From Bacteroidota bacterium (GTDB taxonomy: Bacteria; Bacteroidota; Bacteroidia; Bacteroidales; F082): a stretch of 64,000 nt of DNA. The notes under the pieces were generated by a model. The model did no database searches. It was not told where the DNA came from and worked only from the letters and a program-made list of their open reading frames with translations. Below, piece by piece: positions 10,257 to 19,395 of this stretch. Position 1 is the stretch's first letter, and each line of letters opens with the position of its first letter. The stretch covers positions 1 to 64,000 of the forward strand of contig JAHLLA010000012.1 of the NCBI GenBank assembly GCA_020444415.1, given 5' to 3'. The position numbers were made by a program, and so were the translations under genes.

Positions 10257-10379
10257 ATGCAACTTCCTAATGATTATGAGGCTTTATCAGGATTATGCCC
10301 GTTTGAGTTTAGATTACAAAACTGTGAGGCCCCTGATGTATGGTTTCCCATAGCTGAGAATCATCATTTTACAGCCTGA
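10257..10379 (+). CDS. Possible small protein, 40 residues
   Basis: An ATG-to-TGA ORF beginning MQLPNDYEALSG and ending AENHHFTA, rich in acidic and aromatic residues with two Cys and one Trp. I do not recognise a family. Support is indirect: it lies in an otherwise empty gap of about 460 bases, and its start sits at the right distance from an exact TAnnTTTG element. A chance ORF of this length is not rare in such DNA, so confidence is modest. It points toward the alpha/beta hydrolase gene downstream, which has its own promoter. Confidence 0.35.
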   Translation: MQLPNDYEALSGLCPFEFRLQNCEAPDVWFPIAENHHFTA

Positions 10380-10522
10380 TCAAACTTTAAATAAGAAGTG
10401 TTTAATAAATTAATAGTATCATTTATCAAACAAACATTAGAATCTAATAGATTATTTTTTTGTGTAAAACCGCTACAATATGTGGTAAATTTCACATATA
10501 CGCTGTCCATGAATTTAATACC

Positions 10523-10530
10523 TATATTTG
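10523..10530 (+). promoter_or_regulatory. Promoter -7 element (TATATTTG) of the hydrolase gene
   Basis: Exact TAnnTTTG match 21 bases before ATG 10552. It overlaps a possible upstream TTG start at 10528, which therefore cannot be the start of the translated message. Confidence 0.65.
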
Positions 10531-10551
10531 CTGTTCGACCAAATGAATAGT

Positions 10552-11541
10552 ATGAAATATATCGGATTTCTGTTTCTGGTTTTGTTCTTATTTAGTTGTG
10601 GCAGCAACCAGAAAAATAGTAAGAAAGAGGCGCTCGAAATGGACGAAGTTGAGAAACAATTAAAGGAAGAGTTCGGGAAGTATATTGACGATGTGGAGCC
10701 TGTCAATCAGGCTTACTTCAAAGCATATAACGAAACCTTGGAACTATGGAAGGTGCCCTTTGTTGAAATTTACGTACCCACAAATTTGGGTAAAGCACAT
10801 GTTATTGTAAGCGGACCAAAAGGTGCAGAGCCATTGGTGATGCTGCATGGAATGAATTCGAGTTCTACGGTGTGGTATCCCAACATAAAGGCTCTTTCAG
10901 AAAAGTACCGGGTTTACGCTATCGATTATTTAATGGATATGGGCAAATCTCAATTGACTGTTGAAGTTAATGATATTGAACAAATCAATGATTGGTATGC
11001 AGAAATATTCGATCAGCTTAAACTTGAAAAGTTACATTTGATCGGTGCGTCAAAAGGGGGCTGGCTGGCTGTATTTATTGCCCTGCATCAGCCAAGCAGA
11101 ATGGATAAAATGGTGCTGTTAAGTCCTGCTCAAACGTTTATCTGGATACCACCCGGATCAAAAATGTTATCCAATATTACCTTTACCATCAATCCTGAAA
11201 GGGAACGGTTGCGGTCGGTGTTGGAAACCTTATCGGCAAATGTAGATCTATTGGATCAGGCTTTTATCGATCAGTACTTTTTAGCAGCTAAAGAATCATC
11301 AATCGGAAAGTTTACCATGCAAATGAGGCCGTTTTCCGATAGCGAATTGAGCTCGTTGCAGGTGCCTGTTTTGGTATTAATTGGCGATGAAGATATCATC
11401 AATAGCGAAAAGAGTATTGCCAAGGCAAAGGAGTTGCTACCAAATGTTAAAACGGATATGATTCAAAATGCTGGCCATTTCCTATCGCTTGATCAACCAG
11501 AAATTGTAAACAGGAAAATTCTTGATTTCCTGAACCCGTAG
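10552..11541 (+). CDS. Alpha/beta hydrolase, predicted lipoprotein
   Basis: A 329-residue protein from this start. The N-terminus is a lipoprotein signal (residues 1-15) with lipobox Cys16 in LFLFSC, so it is probably anchored in the periplasm or outer membrane. The alpha/beta hydrolase core has the HG oxyanion motif (LHGMN, about 99), the nucleophile elbow GASKG with Ser167, an acid in GDEDI and a late NAGHF histidine, so the triad is complete. The substrate is not predictable. ATG 10543 is an alternative start; 10552 gives the cleaner lipoprotein signal and fits the promoter distance. Confidence 0.85.
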   Translation: MKYIGFLFLVLFLFSCGSNQKNSKKEALEMDEVEKQLKEEFGKYIDDVEPVNQAYFKAYNETLELWKVPFVEIYVPTNLGKAHVIVSGPKGAEPLVMLHGMNSSSTVWYPNIKALSEKYRVYAIDYLMDMGKSQLTVEVNDIEQINDWYAEIFDQLKLEKLHLIGASKGGWLAVFIALHQPSRMDKMVLLSPAQTFIWIPPGSKMLSNITFTINPERERLRSVLETLSANVDLLDQAFIDQYFLAAKESSIGKFTMQMRPFSDSELSSLQVPVLVLIGDEDIINSEKSIAKAKELLPNVKTDMIQNAGHFLSLDQPEIVNRKILDFLNP

Positions 11542-11711
11542 CAAGGTTAACAGCGAATATAATTAATCAGAGCAAAACAATTTATAAACCCGGTTTTTAA
11601 AATTAAAACGACTACGTAACAAGTCCTTTTGGTTGAGCAAGCGAATTTGTTCCTGTTTCAACGTCCGAATAAACGCAATTACCTTTATTGTCCCTTTGCA
11701 TTTTATCATTC

Positions 11712-12809
11712 TTACATCTGCCGGGTTAAAAATTTCACGAGCTTCATGCGTTCAGCAAATTCGCGTGCAATGATCTTAACTACCGTGTAGGTAGGAATGG
11801 CAAGGATCATTCCTGCTATGCCTGCCAGTTTGCCGCCAACAATAATCACCAAAAAAACCTCAACCGGATGCGCCCTGGTACTTCTCGAATAAATCTGTGG
11901 CTGGAGGATGGTATTATCGATCACGTTGGCAAAAGCAAATACACCTATCACGGTAATGATGGTAACCGGAACCATATCATAGTTTCCCAAACTTAATTCA
12001 GATAAGGTGGCAAGAACAATCCCCAGGGATGCACCGATTATGGGACCCAAATAAGGGATGACGTTCATTAATCCCCCGAAAAATCCTATCAGTACCGCAT
12101 TCGGAACACCAAAAATGAGCAAACCCGTTGACTCGATGGTCATCATAATCACCACCTCAATCAGGATACCATGAAAATATCTGGTCAACAGTATTTTGGA
12201 ATCAGTTAAAATCCGGGCCATGTTTTCCACATGGTCTTCGGGGGTGAGCGAGAGGATAAACTTCCTGCCGAGATTGTCATCCAACAGGAAATAAAAAGTC
12301 AGGAACAATATGATAAATGTCCCCATGAAAACCGTACCAGTCGCAGTAACTATATTGGCGAAAAAATTGGTAAACTCCGAAAAGTTTAGAAAATCCTTTA
12401 ATTGCGATTCTAAATACTGGGCAAGTGTTTCGCCTGAACCGATCACATTATATTGCACAAGAAATTCATTCAATTGGTTCATCGGTTTCTGGTAATAAAA
12501 AAGCAGGGCATCAATGTCAATGGTTGCAATCACATTCCCTTGTTTGATAATTAACGGAACTATGATCAATATAAAAAGGATAATACCCAGCACCATGGTC
12601 AATAAGGTGATCAATGCACTGATGGCATTCGGCATTTTAAACCCGCGTATATGGAACCGGTTTAGTCGCCTAACCATGGGCAGGCCGAGCAGTGAAAGAA
12701 AAGTTGCAATTAATATATAGGTAACAATGTCAGAAAAATACCATACCATAAAAGCGATAATGGCCAAAGCTGCAATTGGTTTGAGGTACTGGAGTACGTT
12801 GTCTTTCAT
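11712..12809 (-). CDS. AI-2E family transporter (first copy)
   Basis: A 365-residue polytopic membrane protein with the family layout: two to three N-terminal helices, a soluble middle section and four or five C-terminal helices that include the conserved GxxxxVIPYLGPIIG region. Family members export autoinducer-2 or act as Na+(Li+)/H+ antiporters; the substrate is unknown here. A second, divergent paralogue lies at 32171-33292 on the same strand. A TAATTTTG element at 12864-12857 fits its promoter. Confidence 0.85.
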   Translation of the reverse strand: MKDNVLQYLKPIAALAIIAFMVWYFSDIVTYILIATFLSLLGLPMVRRLNRFHIRGFKMPNAISALITLLTMVLGIILFILIIVPLIIKQGNVIATIDIDALLFYYQKPMNQLNEFLVQYNVIGSGETLAQYLESQLKDFLNFSEFTNFFANIVTATGTVFMGTFIILFLTFYFLLDDNLGRKFILSLTPEDHVENMARILTDSKILLTRYFHGILIEVVIMMTIESTGLLIFGVPNAVLIGFFGGLMNVIPYLGPIIGASLGIVLATLSELSLGNYDMVPVTIITVIGVFAFANVIDNTILQPQIYSRSTRAHPVEVFLVIIVGGKLAGIAGMILAIPTYTVVKIIAREFAERMKLVKFLTRQM

Positions 12810-12856
12810 CTGTTTAATTAAGTTGCACTTGCTTAGGTAAAGTTATGAAATTCTTT

Positions 12857-12864
12857 CAAAATTA
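12857..12864 (-). promoter_or_regulatory. Promoter -7 element (TAATTTTG, minus strand)
   Basis: Reads TAATTTTG on the minus strand, 47 bases upstream of the AI-2E transporter ATG and immediately after the stop codon of the DUF5686 gene. Confidence 0.5.
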
Positions 12865-15303
12865 TCAGAAACCATAAAAAATACTGAATTTGTAGGCAAA
12901 ATTTTTGGATACCTGGTCGAATCCGTATGGACCGTACCTGTACAAAACACCTACCCCCAGGTCAAGTATTTGTAAATCCAGCAATTTTCTGATGACCAAA
13001 CCTGATTCATAATATCCTTTTTCTAATGTATTATATTCAATATTGTGGTGGTTTTCTTCATTACTGAGTGTACCAAAAGTAATATTGGTTACAATCATAA
13101 ATTCGGGGTGAAATCTCTTAAAGTCAAGCAGCAAATTACCGAAATTATGCGTGAGGTATAAAGAAGCATACCTGTCCGAAAGGAATTCACCGGTTCGCAT
13201 GGTTCCGAAGCTGTTGGGCGCATAAATAGTAAATGTACGGAATGAACCGTTTTCGATGTAAAGGTTAGAAACGGGTATTTCGCCCAATACAATTCCAGAC
13301 ATAAGTCGAAAATGGAAATCGCCCAAATACTTGAAATGCTTGCTGCCTTCAATCTTCAGGTCAATTTTATCATAATTATACATGCCACCCATGAATCCTG
13401 CAATACCTTTTGTATAGTTCAGCCAAACAACCGGATATTTTGAACCAAATGAAATCTGCCCTTTCGTTGTCTCTACAACTTTTTCCCTGAAAGCAAATCG
13501 AAACCCAATTTGTAAATCGGTAAAATTATAGGTGGTTTGGGGTGAACCGGCATCCATATTTTGATTTGTAAAATAATACTGGCCATTTGCTTTCTTTTCC
13601 TGCAACCTTAGTCCCGTGCTCCATTTAAAATCGCGCATTGGCTTTAAACGGAACGAATAGGCTAGTTCAACTCCACGGGTAACATTCATTCGTTTGGTAA
13701 AGAATTTATAAAAATCACCAGGATCCCAAACTTTATATTTCTCATCGAAAAATTCTACACCACCACTGGCGATAACTTTGTTGTATGCATCAAGCCGGAT
13801 CACTGACTCAGACCTTTTATGCACATTTATGCTGGCATCCAGTCCGTATTTGGCCCTTTTATCACCAAAACCATAACCCCAGAATCCACCCACTTTAAAT
13901 TTCTTTGAAACCCTGTCGTTGGTATGTAATCCCAACCCAAGATAAAAGCCTTCATAGCTGTTATAGCGGATCAGCTTATCGAGGTCAATATCAATGAAAC
14001 CGATAGGAATTCTTCCGGAGAGCAGGGTTTGGGCGATCGTTGCCATTCTGTCAAAGTTGGCTTCATTTCCGATGGAATCAATGAATCGGTATGTTTCCAG
14101 TTCTCTTTGTGTTAAACTGTCGATGCGATATTCCTGCCAGAATTCGCCTTTCTTTTTGGCGGCGTCTGATTCAATTTCGACCTCATGGTAACCAAAATCC
14201 TTTTTTTTCAGGTCAGGATTCAGGTTGATGTCCCGGATGTAACTCCGGCCTTTGCCTACCAACGCATACGAATCGCCTTGCCCGGCACTGGCAGAGAAAT
14301 TCGTGAAAATGATATCGGTGTTTAATTGGGTTGGAAACCATTGCTCATCTATTAAATCATATGCTTGCTGAATTTTGATGACAATACCAGTGCTGTCGTC
14401 AGGTGGTTGGGCTTTTACATTTTGGACCGCCCATTTATATGAATTGATATATAAAAATCCGCGCAAACCCTCAAAATTGGTATTTTTCATGGGCCGGAAT
14501 GAAATGGTGAAAATGCTGTCACCTCTTTCATTATAGGTGGTGTCTTCAATTAAAAAGAAATACTTATTGGTACTTCCTTTGCTGATGGGATTGATGTATT
14601 TGTTACCGGCAATTTGAATAAGTTCATCATAAAAAGAAGTGGACTGGATTTGAGATATCATAAATGCGATCAGCGGATCTTTAAAACCTGAAACCCTGGT
14701 AGCCAGCACATTCTCCTGGTTTAAACCGGGCGACATATACTTGCGTTCCGTTACCGTTTCCATCAGGAAAATATCCCGTTGGTCCAGGAATTTTCTTATT
14801 TCGCGCTGGTTGGTGTCAAGCAAGGCTGTATCCTTTAGCATCAGCGAGTCGGCATCAACAGTAACCACCATCTTATCATAGGAAGTGTAGGTGAATGCAT
14901 CCAGTTTTTCAGGGTTGTTCTCATTCCTGTTTTCGACCACATTTTTTATAATTCGGTGGGCCGGATTGATTCCCGGAAAAACTTCCACTTCGTCTAACTG
15001 ATAAAGTTTTGGATTTAGAAATATACGTTGACTTTTAGTTGTGAAATCAATTTTGTGTTGATGAGATTCATACCCTACATAGGTTAGATTGAGGCAACAT
15101 TCATTTTGATTTACCTTGATAGAGAATTTGCCATCAATATCGGATGTTGCCCCGGTTTTGGTGTTTTCTGCAATAATATGAACGAAAGCTAACGGTTCCC
15201 TGCTGTTTTTATCACGAATAATTCCTTCGACAACCACTGATTGTCCATACATGCTGCTGACAATAAAAAGAAAGCAAAAAAATATAGGGAATCTTTGAAA
15301 CAT
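12865..15303 (-). CDS. DUF5686 / carboxypeptidase-like regulatory domain outer-membrane protein
   Basis: An 812-residue exported protein. After a signal peptide (1-20) there is a CarboxypepD_reg-like beta-sandwich (about 24-110, VEGIIRDKNSREPLAFV...DGKF...YVGY). A long region follows that matches the Bacteroidota DUF5686 family, ending in beta-strand-rich sequence with terminal aromatic YGF typical of outer-membrane barrels. The role is unknown; relatives resemble TonB-receptor-like surface proteins that lack a plug. A MazG-like gene lies 37 bases upstream on the same strand and may share its transcript. Confidence 0.85.
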   Translation of the reverse strand: MFQRFPIFFCFLFIVSSMYGQSVVVEGIIRDKNSREPLAFVHIIAENTKTGATSDIDGKFSIKVNQNECCLNLTYVGYESHQHKIDFTTKSQRIFLNPKLYQLDEVEVFPGINPAHRIIKNVVENRNENNPEKLDAFTYTSYDKMVVTVDADSLMLKDTALLDTNQREIRKFLDQRDIFLMETVTERKYMSPGLNQENVLATRVSGFKDPLIAFMISQIQSTSFYDELIQIAGNKYINPISKGSTNKYFFLIEDTTYNERGDSIFTISFRPMKNTNFEGLRGFLYINSYKWAVQNVKAQPPDDSTGIVIKIQQAYDLIDEQWFPTQLNTDIIFTNFSASAGQGDSYALVGKGRSYIRDINLNPDLKKKDFGYHEVEIESDAAKKKGEFWQEYRIDSLTQRELETYRFIDSIGNEANFDRMATIAQTLLSGRIPIGFIDIDLDKLIRYNSYEGFYLGLGLHTNDRVSKKFKVGGFWGYGFGDKRAKYGLDASINVHKRSESVIRLDAYNKVIASGGVEFFDEKYKVWDPGDFYKFFTKRMNVTRGVELAYSFRLKPMRDFKWSTGLRLQEKKANGQYYFTNQNMDAGSPQTTYNFTDLQIGFRFAFREKVVETTKGQISFGSKYPVVWLNYTKGIAGFMGGMYNYDKIDLKIEGSKHFKYLGDFHFRLMSGIVLGEIPVSNLYIENGSFRTFTIYAPNSFGTMRTGEFLSDRYASLYLTHNFGNLLLDFKRFHPEFMIVTNITFGTLSNEENHHNIEYNTLEKGYYESGLVIRKLLDLQILDLGVGVLYRYGPYGFDQVSKNFAYKFSIFYGF

Positions 15304-15340
15304 AATCAGGGTTTATTGGCTTTACTTGTAAAAACTTACA

Positions 15341-15667
15341 TTACTTCAATTTAGTATTCGACTTATGCCTGTTTTTATCGCGGTGTTCTTTTTTTGCCAG
15401 GTTCTTTTCAAGTGCTTCAGCCAGGTCAATACCAGTTTGATTACACAAGCAAATCAGCACGAAAAAAACATCTGCAAGTTCATCAGCGAGGTCCGCTTCA
15501 TCTTCATTATTTTTAAAAGATTGTTCGCCGTATTTCCTTGATATGATCCGGGCCACTTCGCCAACCTCCTCGGTAAGAATGGCCATATTTGTCAACTCAT
15601 TGAAATATCGCACACCCGTGCTGCCGATCCATTCATCTACCCTTTGCTGGGCTTCATTAATTGTCAT
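15341..15667 (-). CDS. MazG-like nucleotide pyrophosphohydrolase
   Basis: A 108-residue all-alpha NTP pyrophosphohydrolase fold protein. The Mg2+-binding pattern ExxE (EEVGE) followed by ExxD (DELAD) is present, as in the short MazG/iMazG group that hydrolyses nucleotides, often non-canonical ones. It ends in a basic tail (KKEHRDKNRHK). The divergent gene starts 62 bases away. A weak -7 variant, TATTTTAG, is present on the minus strand at 15713-15706. Confidence 0.88.
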   Translation of the reverse strand: MTINEAQQRVDEWIGSTGVRYFNELTNMAILTEEVGEVARIISRKYGEQSFKNNEDEADLADELADVFFVLICLCNQTGIDLAEALEKNLAKKEHRDKNRHKSNTKLK

Positions 15668-15715
15668 AAGCTGTAAATTATAATCTGTTCACAATATAAG
15701 CCTTGCTAAAATAGT

Positions 15716-15723
15716 TAATTTTG
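15716..15723 (+). promoter_or_regulatory. Promoter -7 element (TAATTTTG) of the RNA methyltransferase gene
   Basis: Exact TAnnTTTG match ending only 6 bases before ATG 15730. Transcription would begin at about the start codon, so the message may be leaderless. It also overlaps a TTG at 15721, excluding that codon as start. Confidence 0.55.
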
Positions 15724-15729
15724 CAGCTT

Positions 15730-17631
15730 ATGACTGACCTGAAAGAATTCAAATTGGGATTTGATTATATCGCCAAAACATTTGCCGGCCTTGAGCAGGT
15801 ATTACTTAAGGAATTAACAGAACTTGGTGCAGATGATGCACAAGTGATTAACAGAGGGGTTTCTTTCAGAGGTGATCAGTCTGTTTTATTCAAAGCCAAT
15901 TATCTGGCCAGAACAGCTATCAGGGTATTGAAACCCATTGGCGTGTTTGAAGTAGGAGATGATAACCAATTATACGAAAAAGTAAGAAAGATCAATTGGG
16001 AGGATATATTCAACCTGGATCAGACTTTTAAGGTTAATGCGCATGTTTTTAACTCGGAAATGGATCACTCCCAGTTTGTTGCATTAAGAACAAAAGATGC
16101 CATTGTGGATCAGTTCAGGGATAAAACCGGGAAAAGACCCTGGGTAGCCATGGATGATGCTGATATTTATGTTGATGTACATATCAATGAGAATGTTTGT
16201 ACGATTTCGCTTGACAGCTCGGGCGAGTCATTGCACAAGAGAGGTTACCGGATTGAAGCTGATAAGGCTCCCATAAATGAAGTATTGGCAGGGGGATTAA
16301 TTGCACTTACCGGATGGGAAGGGGAGAAAGATTTTTATGACCCCATGTGTGGCTCGGGCACCATTGCCATTGAAGCCGCTATGAGGGCGATGAAAATTCC
16401 TTCGGGTTATTACCGGAAGCGGTTCGCGTTTATGAATTGGGAAGGATTTGATGTTGCCTTATGGGAAAATATTAAGAAAGAAGCTGACGAGAAAATAGGG
16501 GAGATTGAGTGCGATATTTATGCTTCAGACAGGTCAAAGAAAGCCGTAAATATCGCCAAAGTAAACTTGAAGAATGCGGGCTTGCACAAGGATATCAACT
16601 TGAGCGTTGCCTATTTCGATGCTATTAGGCCAGAAAAAACAGAAGGAATTCTTGTATTCAATCCGCCCTATGGTTTAAGGCTGGAAGAAAAAAACGAAAT
16701 CATTGACTTATACAGTGGTATTGGCGATGTGTTAAAACAGAACTTTTCTGGTTTTGAAGCCTGGTTGATCACTTCCAATATGGAGGCAATCAAATTTATT
16801 GGTTTGCGGACTTCAGCAAGGATTGAAATTTACAACGGCCCCCTCGAAAGCCGTTTTCTGAAATTTGAACTGTACCGGGGTAGCAAAAAAGAGAAAAGCG
16901 ATCCTGATCGTAAGAGTGCTGAAAGTGAACAGGAAAATTTAGGAAATGATAGGAGTCCTGATTTAAAGGGAGATGATGAAAAAAGGACCTATAAAAGACC
17001 CGAAAACCCAAGATGGAAGAATGCTGATGATAAAAGTTCTTTCAGGAGAAAAGATGAAGGTACAGTAAAAAGATCTTTTAAAGAAAAACCAGAGGGTGGT
17101 TGGAAAAGAGAGGATCGTGAGAAAAGGCCAAAATTTGGTGAGCGAGATGAGCGAAAATCTTCTACGAGAACAGAAAGAACCAAGCCTGAAAAGCGATATA
17201 GTGAAAGAAAAGATGATGAAGAAGCGACAGGAATAAAGAGTGGGAGAGAAGAAAAAAGGGAATTTAAGAGGCCGTTCAAAAGAAATTCAGAAGGAGGTCG
17301 TAAAAGAGATGATCGCGAGAATAGAACTGGGTCAGGAGAACGTGATGAACGAAAGCCTTTTAAGAGAACTGAAAGGCCTTCTCGTGAAAAAAGGGAAGAT
17401 GACTGGAAGAATGACAAAGGAGAAAGAGGTTCAAAGTTTGGAAGAAGTGATGACCGGAAATCTTTTAAAAAACCGGAGAGACCTAAATGGAAAGACAAGG
17501 ACAATAAAGGTGAAACGCGAGAAAAAGATGGGGATTTTTTCAAAAAGCCTCAACTTGGCAAACCAAAAAAAACAGAATATACGGGTGACGGAAAGCGTGG
17601 TTCACGAAAAAAGAGACCCAGGTTAAAATAG
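15730..17631 (+). CDS. THUMP-domain class I SAM-dependent rRNA methyltransferase (RlmL-like) with charged tail
   Basis: A 633-residue protein. Residues 1-380 hold a THUMP RNA-binding domain and a UPF0020/RlmL-type Rossmann methyltransferase with a DPMCGSGTIAIEAA SAM motif and catalytic FNPPYG, as in enzymes making m2G in 23S rRNA. The last 250 residues are almost entirely K, R, E, D, S and G, forming imperfect repeats of units such as KREDREKRPKFGERDERK about 67 residues apart. This tail is predicted disordered and may bind RNA (inference). Long ORFs in the other frames of this tail are composition artefacts. Confidence 0.9.
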   Translation: MTDLKEFKLGFDYIAKTFAGLEQVLLKELTELGADDAQVINRGVSFRGDQSVLFKANYLARTAIRVLKPIGVFEVGDDNQLYEKVRKINWEDIFNLDQTFKVNAHVFNSEMDHSQFVALRTKDAIVDQFRDKTGKRPWVAMDDADIYVDVHINENVCTISLDSSGESLHKRGYRIEADKAPINEVLAGGLIALTGWEGEKDFYDPMCGSGTIAIEAAMRAMKIPSGYYRKRFAFMNWEGFDVALWENIKKEADEKIGEIECDIYASDRSKKAVNIAKVNLKNAGLHKDINLSVAYFDAIRPEKTEGILVFNPPYGLRLEEKNEIIDLYSGIGDVLKQNFSGFEAWLITSNMEAIKFIGLRTSARIEIYNGPLESRFLKFELYRGSKKEKSDPDRKSAESEQENLGNDRSPDLKGDDEKRTYKRPENPRWKNADDKSSFRRKDEGTVKRSFKEKPEGGWKREDREKRPKFGERDERKSSTRTERTKPEKRYSERKDDEEATGIKSGREEKREFKRPFKRNSEGGRKRDDRENRTGSGERDERKPFKRTERPSREKREDDWKNDKGERGSKFGRSDDRKSFKKPERPKWKDKDNKGETREKDGDFFKKPQLGKPKKTEYTGDGKRGSRKKRPRLK

Positions 17632-17662
17632 TAACGACTTTCAGCTTGTAATAGAAAAACCA

Positions 17663-17697
17663 CGTCATTGAGAGGAAGTATGACAAAGCAATCTGTC
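17663..17697. repeat. Degenerate interspersed repeat (CGTCATTG / AAGCAATCT type)
   Basis: CGTCATTG, a GAGGAAG-like middle and CAAAGCAATCTGTC match in order the pattern of a short repeat I know from many bacterial intergenic regions (CGTCATTGCGAGG...AAGCAATCT). One copy is seen in this window. Confidence 0.5.
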
Positions 17698-17721
17698 TAT
17701 ATAGCTTTGCATTTTCGACCG

Positions 17722-17761
17722 GCTGAATGGGTCTGCCCGTCATTTACCATTCAGGCGGGTT
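17722..17761. repeat. Palindromic repeat, copy 1
   Basis: GCTGAATGGG-NN-TGCCCG, 8 variable bases, then CATTCAGGC-NGG. The CTGAATGG and CCATTCAG arms can pair. Copy 2 at 19475-19513 has the same fixed blocks and the same 8-base variable length but different variable bases. Confidence 0.6.
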
Positions 17762-17819
17762 CCATTTTCATTGGGTTTGAATCTTATTCATGGTTATTTC
17801 TTATTCTTGATTGATAACA

Positions 17820-17848
17820 CACCCCTAACCCCTCCAGGGAGGGAACTT
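17820..17848. repeat. CCCCTAACCCCTCC / GGGAGGGAACTT element
   Basis: A short GC-rich block able to fold as CCTCC/GGAGG. It resembles an intergenic element common in Bacteroidota genomes. Function unknown. Confidence 0.4.
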
Positions 17849-17928
17849 CAAGAATTTTAAGATAGTATATGAAATGAATTTTCTCGACTCGCTATGTGCA
17901 AGGTTATTTGGCAGGTCATGTTTTTCGC

Positions 17929-17966
17929 TAAAAAAAAAACCGGCTATAGTATTACCATAGCCGGTT
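17929..17966 (-). terminator. Intrinsic terminator of the M20 dipeptidase gene
   Basis: Perfect 10-bp stem AACCGGCTAT / ATAGCCGGTT with a 9-base loop. On the minus strand it is followed by a run of T (plus-strand A run at 17931-17939). It lies 26 bases beyond the dipeptidase stop codon. Confidence 0.85.
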
Positions 17967-17992
17967 GGTTATCTTTTTATTTGCTTTTAATT

Positions 17993-19363
17993 TTACTTCA
18001 TCTCTTCAACAAAGAAATGGTAGAAATCTGTAATGGCTTCAATGCCGGCATAGAAATTATTCAAGGGATAATTTTCATTGGGCGAATGGATCGCATCTGA
18101 TTCCAATCCAAATCCCATGAGCAATGATTTAATTCCCAATTTCTCTTCAAATGTTGAAATGATGGGAATACTACCTCCACTTCGAACAGGAACCGGAGTT
18201 TTTCCAAATAATTTTTTCAGTGCTTTCTCTGCTGCTTTATAAGCAGGTAAATCAATCGGACACACATAAGCTTGTCCGCCATGCAATGTTTCAACTTTTA
18301 CTTTAACTGAATCAGGTGCGATGCTGACAAAATAATCTTCAAACATTTTCCCGATCTTCTCATGATCCTGGTTGGGCACCAGGCGTGTTGAGATTTTGGC
18401 ATAGGCTTTTGAAGGAAGCACTGTTTTTGCACCTTCGCCCGTATATCCGCCCCAAATACCACAAACATCGAAAGATGGTCTGATGCCTGTTCTTTCAATG
18501 GTTGTATAGCCTTTTTCTCCAGCTAATTCATCCACGTTGATGGCTTTTTTATAAGCCTCTTTATCAAATGGTGCCCTATTTAATAACTCTCTTTCTTTGG
18601 CTGAAGCTTCCAGCACATCATCATAAAATCCCGGCATGGTGATTTTGTTATTTTCATCTGTCATGTGGGCGATCATTTTCGCCAGCACATTAATGGGGTT
18701 GCCCACGGCACCACCAAATAATCCCGAATGCAGGTCGCGGTTAGGTCCGGTAACTTCTACCTGCCAGTAAGCCAATCCCCTTAACCCAGTAGTAATTGCA
18801 GGAATATCTTCAGCGATCATTCCAGTGTCGGAAACCAGGATGATATCAGCTTTCAGCATTTCTTTGTTAGCATCACAAAAAGCGCCCAGGTTTACAGATC
18901 CAATTTCCTCTTCACCTTCAATCATAAACTTGACATTGGTCGGTAAGGCATCATTCTTAACCAATGCTTCAAAAGCCTTGACGTGCATAAAGCCTTGTCC
19001 TTTGTCGTCGTCAGCACCACGGGCATAAATTTTTCCGTCTCTTATTTCTGGCTCAAAGGGTGGAGACTTCCATAAATCGAGTGGGTCGACTGGCATCACA
19101 TCATAATGTGCATATACCAAAACAGTTGGTTTCGAGGGGTCAATTATTTTTTCGGCATAAACAACAGGGTTGCCTGCTGTTGGCATCACCACTGCTTTGT
19201 CGCAACCTGCGGCCAAAAAATGCTCTTTATATTTTTCGGCAGCCCTTTCCATATCTTGTTTATGTTCAGACAGAGAACTTATTGATGGAATTCTGATCAG
19301 ATCAAAAAGCTCGTCTAAATACCTTTGTTTATTTTCTTCGATGTACTGTTTTACTTTCTCCAT
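17993..19363 (-). CDS. M20 family dipeptidase
   Basis: A 456-residue zinc peptidase of the M20/ArgE-DapE superfamily, CNDP-like group, with no signal peptide. Metal and catalytic motifs are clear: YAHYDVMP (His ligand and Asp), ARGADDDKGQ (bridging Asp), IEGEEEIGS (general base and ligand Glu) and a late SPNENYP. Likely cleaves dipeptides in the cytoplasm, which would feed amino-acid catabolism (inference). It is a single-gene unit with its own terminator and a TACCTTTA element 33 bases upstream. Confidence 0.92.
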   Translation of the reverse strand: MEKVKQYIEENKQRYLDELFDLIRIPSISSLSEHKQDMERAAEKYKEHFLAAGCDKAVVMPTAGNPVVYAEKIIDPSKPTVLVYAHYDVMPVDPLDLWKSPPFEPEIRDGKIYARGADDDKGQGFMHVKAFEALVKNDALPTNVKFMIEGEEEIGSVNLGAFCDANKEMLKADIILVSDTGMIAEDIPAITTGLRGLAYWQVEVTGPNRDLHSGLFGGAVGNPINVLAKMIAHMTDENNKITMPGFYDDVLEASAKERELLNRAPFDKEAYKKAINVDELAGEKGYTTIERTGIRPSFDVCGIWGGYTGEGAKTVLPSKAYAKISTRLVPNQDHEKIGKMFEDYFVSIAPDSVKVKVETLHGGQAYVCPIDLPAYKAAEKALKKLFGKTPVPVRSGGSIPIISTFEEKLGIKSLLMGFGLESDAIHSPNENYPLNNFYAGIEAITDFYHFFVEEMK

Positions 19364-19395
19364 TTATTTTTTGTTGTGTTAGAAATTTAGGGCTG

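Larger units (their letters stand above)
17632..17937. other. Intergenic region with several degenerate repeats
   Basis: About 300 bases without a convincing gene. It contains a copy of a widespread CGTCATTG...CAAAGCAATCTGTC element (17663-17697), a hairpin repeat (17722-17761) found again at 19475, and a CCCCTAACCCCTCC-AGGGAGGGAACTT element (17820-17848). All resemble short interspersed repeats often seen between Bacteroidota genes. Confidence 0.6.

Noticed and set aside
15721-15729. TTG start for the RNA methyltransferase
   Set aside because: TTG overlaps the -7 element TAATTTTG; ATG 15730 is the natural start.
16989-17626. Long ORFs in other frames of the methyltransferase tail (17240-17626 plus, 16989-17543 minus)
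   Set aside because: They mirror the K/R/E/D codon repeat of the real gene; no start signal, promoter or family.
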